Origin: an uncultured Clostridium sp.
Lineage (GTDB): Bacteria; Bacillota; Clostridia; Oscillospirales; Acutalibacteraceae
Direction of reading: 5' to 3'
DNA length: 10,377 nucleotides
NCBI GenBank assembly: GCA_934717555.1
Contig: CAKUYY010000046.1
Location: 1-10,377, forward strand
The translations under genes were made by a program, and so were the position numbers. This document shows positions 7,871 to 10,377 of the stretch, in pieces (the stretch's first letter is position 1; every line of letters begins with the position of its first letter). The notes under the pieces were generated by a model, which did not search any database, was not told the origin of the DNA, and saw only the letters and a program-made list of their open reading frames with translations.

Positions 7871-7938
7871 GAAAATTTAGAGAGCTCTTATGAGAAGAAA
7901 TATAAAAACAAATTTTTGTATTGTGACAGCAAAGATAG

Positions 7939-7983
7939 AAAAGAAAAATGCTGTACCAACTCTAACAAAGAGTGGTACAGCAT
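7939..7983 (-). terminator. Rho-independent terminator of the feo operon
   Basis: On the minus strand, ATGCTGTACCACTCT pairs with AGAGTTGGTACAGCAT (one bulged base, 5-nt loop TTGTT), followed by TTTTTCTTTTC. This is a strong stem with a U-tract. It begins 6 nt after the stop codon of the small Cys-rich gene and separates the Feo operon from the ppx promoter. Confidence 0.9.
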
Positions 7984-7989
7984 AAAAAA

Positions 7990-8145
7990 TTATGGTTCCT
8001 GAGAAGGCTTATGGCAGGGATGGGAGCAGCAGGAGCATCCGTTGCAATGCCCCGTCCCTCTTTTTTTCCTGCGGTGAGAGAAAAAAAGAATACAGCAAAT
8101 AGCCAGAAGAATGATACAAATAATCACTATATCAGCAAGAGACAT
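7990..8145 (-). CDS. FeoB-associated Cys-rich small membrane protein
   Basis: A 51-residue protein. The N-terminal half is one hydrophobic helix (residues 6-22, rich in Ile, Leu and Cys), followed by a basic stretch HRRKKR (24-29). The C-terminal tail is Cys/His-rich: GHCNGCSCCSHPCHKP, with C34, C37, C39, C40 and C44. This is the FeoB-associated Cys-rich membrane protein family of Bacillota, which follows feoB; the exact role is unsettled, and a metal-binding or assembly role in Fe2+ uptake is inference. GGGAGG lies 8 nt before the ATG, and 16 nt separate it from the feoB stop. The terminator follows the stop. The tail probably faces the cytoplasm by the positive-inside rule. Confidence 0.9.
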   Translation of the reverse strand: MSLADIVIICIILLAICCILFFSHRRKKRGTGHCNGCSCCSHPCHKPSQEP

Positions 8146-8161
8146 CTAAAAATCCTCCCGT

Positions 8162-10177
8162 CTAAAAAGAAAATAGGGATCCAATCTGGAAAATAAGAAA
8201 AGCAACTACATAGGCGGCGCCAGTCTGATAAAGAGCTGTCAGCACAGCGGATTTTAGAGAGCCCAGTTCCCGCCGGGAGGCAGCAAAAGCGGCCACACAA
8301 GGCATATATAATACTGTAAAAGCAAGAAAAGAAAAAGCGCTTAATGGAGTAAAAATAGACTGCAACGCTGTGGAAAGCTGGGCGTCGCTGGCAGCTCCGG
8401 TGAGTACGGTGAGAGTGCTTACAACGGATTCTTTCGCGGTTAACCCAGTAATGAGGGCGGTAGAAGCCCTCCAATCAGCAAATCCTAAGGGAGCAAACAG
8501 AGGGGCAATCACAGAACCGATGGAAGCGAGGATACTTTGTGCGCTGTCTTCTACCCAATTAAGAGACCAATCAAAACTTTGCAGGAACCAAATCACAATA
8601 GCTGCGATAAAGATAATGGTAAAAGCTTTGCGGATAAAATCCTTGGCCTTTTCCCACATATGTAACAATACATTACGCCCGGAAGGAAGACGATAGGAAG
8701 GGAGTTCCATGACAAAAGGAACTGGCTTCCCCTTATAGATTGTACTTTTCAGCAGCAAACCGGACAGCACAGCAACGATCATCCCGGTGATATATAAAGA
8801 AATCATAGCAAGCGCGCCATAGTTTGGAAAGAAAGCCGCTGTAATCATCCCGTAAATGGGCAATTTAGCACTGCACGACATGAAAGGCGTGAGGAGGATC
8901 GTCATTTTACGGTCCCGCTCACTGCTCAGGGTGCGGGTGGCCATAATAGCAGGTACACTGCATCCAAATCCGATAAGCATAGGAACAAAAGAACGGCCGG
9001 ATAAGCCAATCTTCCGCAGCAACTTATCCATGACAAAGGCTACACGGGCCATATAACCGCTGTCCTCCAAAAGGGAAAGAAAGAAAAACAACAGGACGAT
9101 GATAGGCAAAAAAGATAAAACACTACCCACACCAGCGCATACGCCGTCAATCAAAAGGGAATGCAGCCACTCACTGACATGCACATGGACGAGAAAATCC
9201 GAAAACACCCCAGTGAGCCACTGGATTCCCATATCCAAAAGATCTTGAAGGGGAGCGCCGATGACAGAAAAAGTAAGCCAGAAAATGACCAACATAATAC
9301 CCAGAAAGATAGGAATGCCGAAATATTTATGCGTAAGAATACGGTCAATTTTTTCAGAACGCACTTGCTCGCGGGTTTCCTGTTGTTTAGAAACACATTC
9401 CCGGCAGATTTCCTCGATATACTGATAACGCATATCCGCCAGAGCGGCTTCCCGGTCCGTCCCCAAGGATTGTTCCATATGATGTACGATATGGTTAATG
9501 ATATGCAGCTGATCTTCGGTCAATCCCAATGCATCGATGATAGGCTGGTCCCCTTCCACCAATTTGGTGGCAGCAAAGCGAAGGGGATAGCCTGACTTTT
9601 TTGCAGTATCTTCTACGATATGGGCAATGGAATGGATAGCGATATGCACTTCTCCCCTGCAAAAATCCATTTTACAAGGGGGCGTGTTTTTCTCTACCAC
9701 ATGAATAACAGCGTCCATCAAATCGGAAATACCTTCATTTTTGCTGGCGGAAATCGGGATCACAGGGATCCCTAAATGTGCGGAAAGCTTTTGTACATGG
9801 ATGGAATTTCCGCTTGCCCGAACTTCATCCATCATATTCAGGGCGATTACCATCGGAATCCCCAGTTCCATTAGTTGAAGAGAAAGGTAAAGGTTACGCT
9901 CAATATTGGTAGCATCCACAATATTGATAATAGCTTTTGGATGTTCCTTAAGTACAAAATCCCTCGTGACCACTTCTTCAGCCGTATAAGGGGAGAGGGA
10001 ATAGATACCGGGAAGATCCACCAGGATAGCGTCCTTATGCCCTTTGACGGAACCTTCCTTTTTTTCTACAGTGACACCGGGAAAATTTCCTACATGCTGA
10101 TTGCTGCCAGTAAGGGCGTTAAACAGTGTCGTTTTGCCGCAATTTTGGTTCCCAGCAAGCGCCAATAGATAACTCAT
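8162..10177 (-). CDS. feoB: Ferrous iron transport protein B
   Basis: The membrane Fe2+ importer, with an N-terminal GTPase fused to a polytopic domain. At 671 residues it has the usual length for a Gram-positive FeoB, shorter than E. coli FeoB. G1 GNQNCGKT (9-16), switch region VGNFPGVTVE, G3 DLPG (54-57), G4 NMMD (114-117) and G5 SAS (143-145) are all present. A helical spacer follows, then several transmembrane segments from about residue 290, including the Cys-containing gate motifs GFGCSVPAIMATRTL and PFMSCSAKLPIY. The ATG at 10177 overlaps the feoA stop (ATGA), and AAGGAGGTAA lies just upstream inside feoA, so translation is probably coupled. It is followed by the small Cys-rich gene. 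Confidence 0.98.
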   Translation of the reverse strand: MSYLLALAGNQNCGKTTLFNALTGSNQHVGNFPGVTVEKKEGSVKGHKDAILVDLPGIYSLSPYTAEEVVTRDFVLKEHPKAIINIVDATNIERNLYLSLQLMELGIPMVIALNMMDEVRASGNSIHVQKLSAHLGIPVIPISASKNEGISDLMDAVIHVVEKNTPPCKMDFCRGEVHIAIHSIAHIVEDTAKKSGYPLRFAATKLVEGDQPIIDALGLTEDQLHIINHIVHHMEQSLGTDREAALADMRYQYIEEICRECVSKQQETREQVRSEKIDRILTHKYFGIPIFLGIMLVIFWLTFSVIGAPLQDLLDMGIQWLTGVFSDFLVHVHVSEWLHSLLIDGVCAGVGSVLSFLPIIVLLFFFLSLLEDSGYMARVAFVMDKLLRKIGLSGRSFVPMLIGFGCSVPAIMATRTLSSERDRKMTILLTPFMSCSAKLPIYGMITAAFFPNYGALAMISLYITGMIVAVLSGLLLKSTIYKGKPVPFVMELPSYRLPSGRNVLLHMWEKAKDFIRKAFTIIFIAAIVIWFLQSFDWSLNWVEDSAQSILASIGSVIAPLFAPLGFADWRASTALITGLTAKESVVSTLTVLTGAASDAQLSTALQSIFTPLSAFSFLAFTVLYMPCVAAFAASRRELGSLKSAVLTALYQTGAAYVVAFLIFQIGSLFSF

Positions 10178-10377
10178 ACTCGAGTTACCTCCTTCACTTC
10201 GATATTTGCCGCATCCTCGCTGCGCAAAGTGAGCACATAACTGCGCAGATATAATTCAATGGGGTCTCCCATAGGGGCGACTTTACGAACGGTTACTTTG
10301 GTATTGGGGGTAAGTCCCATATCCAGAAGCCTGCGGCGCAAGGCTCCTTTTCCGCCTACGGTAGTGATGATGGCGCT
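10174..10377 (-). CDS. feoA: Ferrous iron transport protein A, 5'-truncated by the window edge
   Basis: The last 67 codons of a small SH3-like protein, still open at the right edge. It reads GGKGALRRRLLDMGLTPNT, then VTVRKVAPMGDPIELYLRSY and a final strand region VLTLRSEDAANIEVKE. The 'RRRLLDMGLTPG'-like motif and 'P-x-G-D-P-I-E-L' are the FeoA signature. FeoA is a cytosolic partner thought to modulate FeoB. The stop TGA overlaps the feoB ATG by four bases. Its start, any promoter and a Fur-type site lie outside the window. Confidence 0.93.
   Translation of the reverse strand, partial: SAIITTVGGKGALRRRLLDMGLTPNTKVTVRKVAPMGDPIELYLRSYVLTLRSEDAANIEVKEVTRV

Noticed and set aside
7908..7919. AT-rich palindrome ACAAATTTTTGT upstream of the ppx promoter
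   Set aside because: Short and low-complexity in an AT-rich gap, so expected by chance; not called as an operator.
7972..8196. 74-codon plus-strand frame over the feo terminator and small Cys-rich gene
   Set aside because: It is antisense to the better-supported 51-codon gene and starts inside the terminator stem.

Overview
The window looks like chromosomal DNA of a low-to-mid GC, Gram-positive anaerobe, most likely a Clostridia member of the Bacillota. The evidence is the AGGAGG-type ribosome binding sites, sigma-A-like promoter, Rho-independent terminators, a Feo operon with a FeoB-associated Cys-rich small protein, and Clostridia-style family variants of PFK, Ppx and the TetM-like GTPase. 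A gut Oscillospirales or Ruminococcaceae-type host is my inference only.

Layout. Positions 1-2201 (+ strand): the C-terminal two thirds of a TetM/EF-G-family translation GTPase that runs in from the left edge, then a short-chain dehydrogenase 53 nt downstream, closed by a strong terminator (2201-2246). That terminator also serves the convergent minus-strand genes. Positions 2368-7870 (minus strand): a unit that starts at a near-consensus promoter (7842-7870) and reads ppx, ppk1, pfkA and then, after a hairpin-containing 162-nt gap, a small bacterial PH-domain gene. Positions 7939-10377 (minus strand): the Feo ferrous-iron operon, read feoA (cut by the right edge), feoB (ATGA overlap) and a 51-residue Cys-rich membrane protein, ended by a hairpin plus U-tract.

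How the genes fit together. FeoA/FeoB/small Cys-rich protein form the Fe2+ importer. Ppk1 makes and breaks polyphosphate from ATP. The Ppx-family protein would hydrolyse or sense polyphosphate (or ppGpp), but its phosphate-loop signature is degenerate. PFK is the committed glycolytic step and carries residues of the 'G104/K124' PFK class. Co-transcription would tie phosphate-energy storage to glycolytic flux. The TetM-like GTPase and SDR form a separate short operon.

No stretch longer than 300 nt lacks a gene. The gaps 2247-2367 and 7871-7938 hold nothing convincing. I see no tRNA, rRNA, CRISPR, insertion sequence or prophage signal. Most of the window is ordinary core metabolism; the notable points are the degenerate Ppx active site, the PFK residue pattern and its polyphosphate context, and the small Feo gene.
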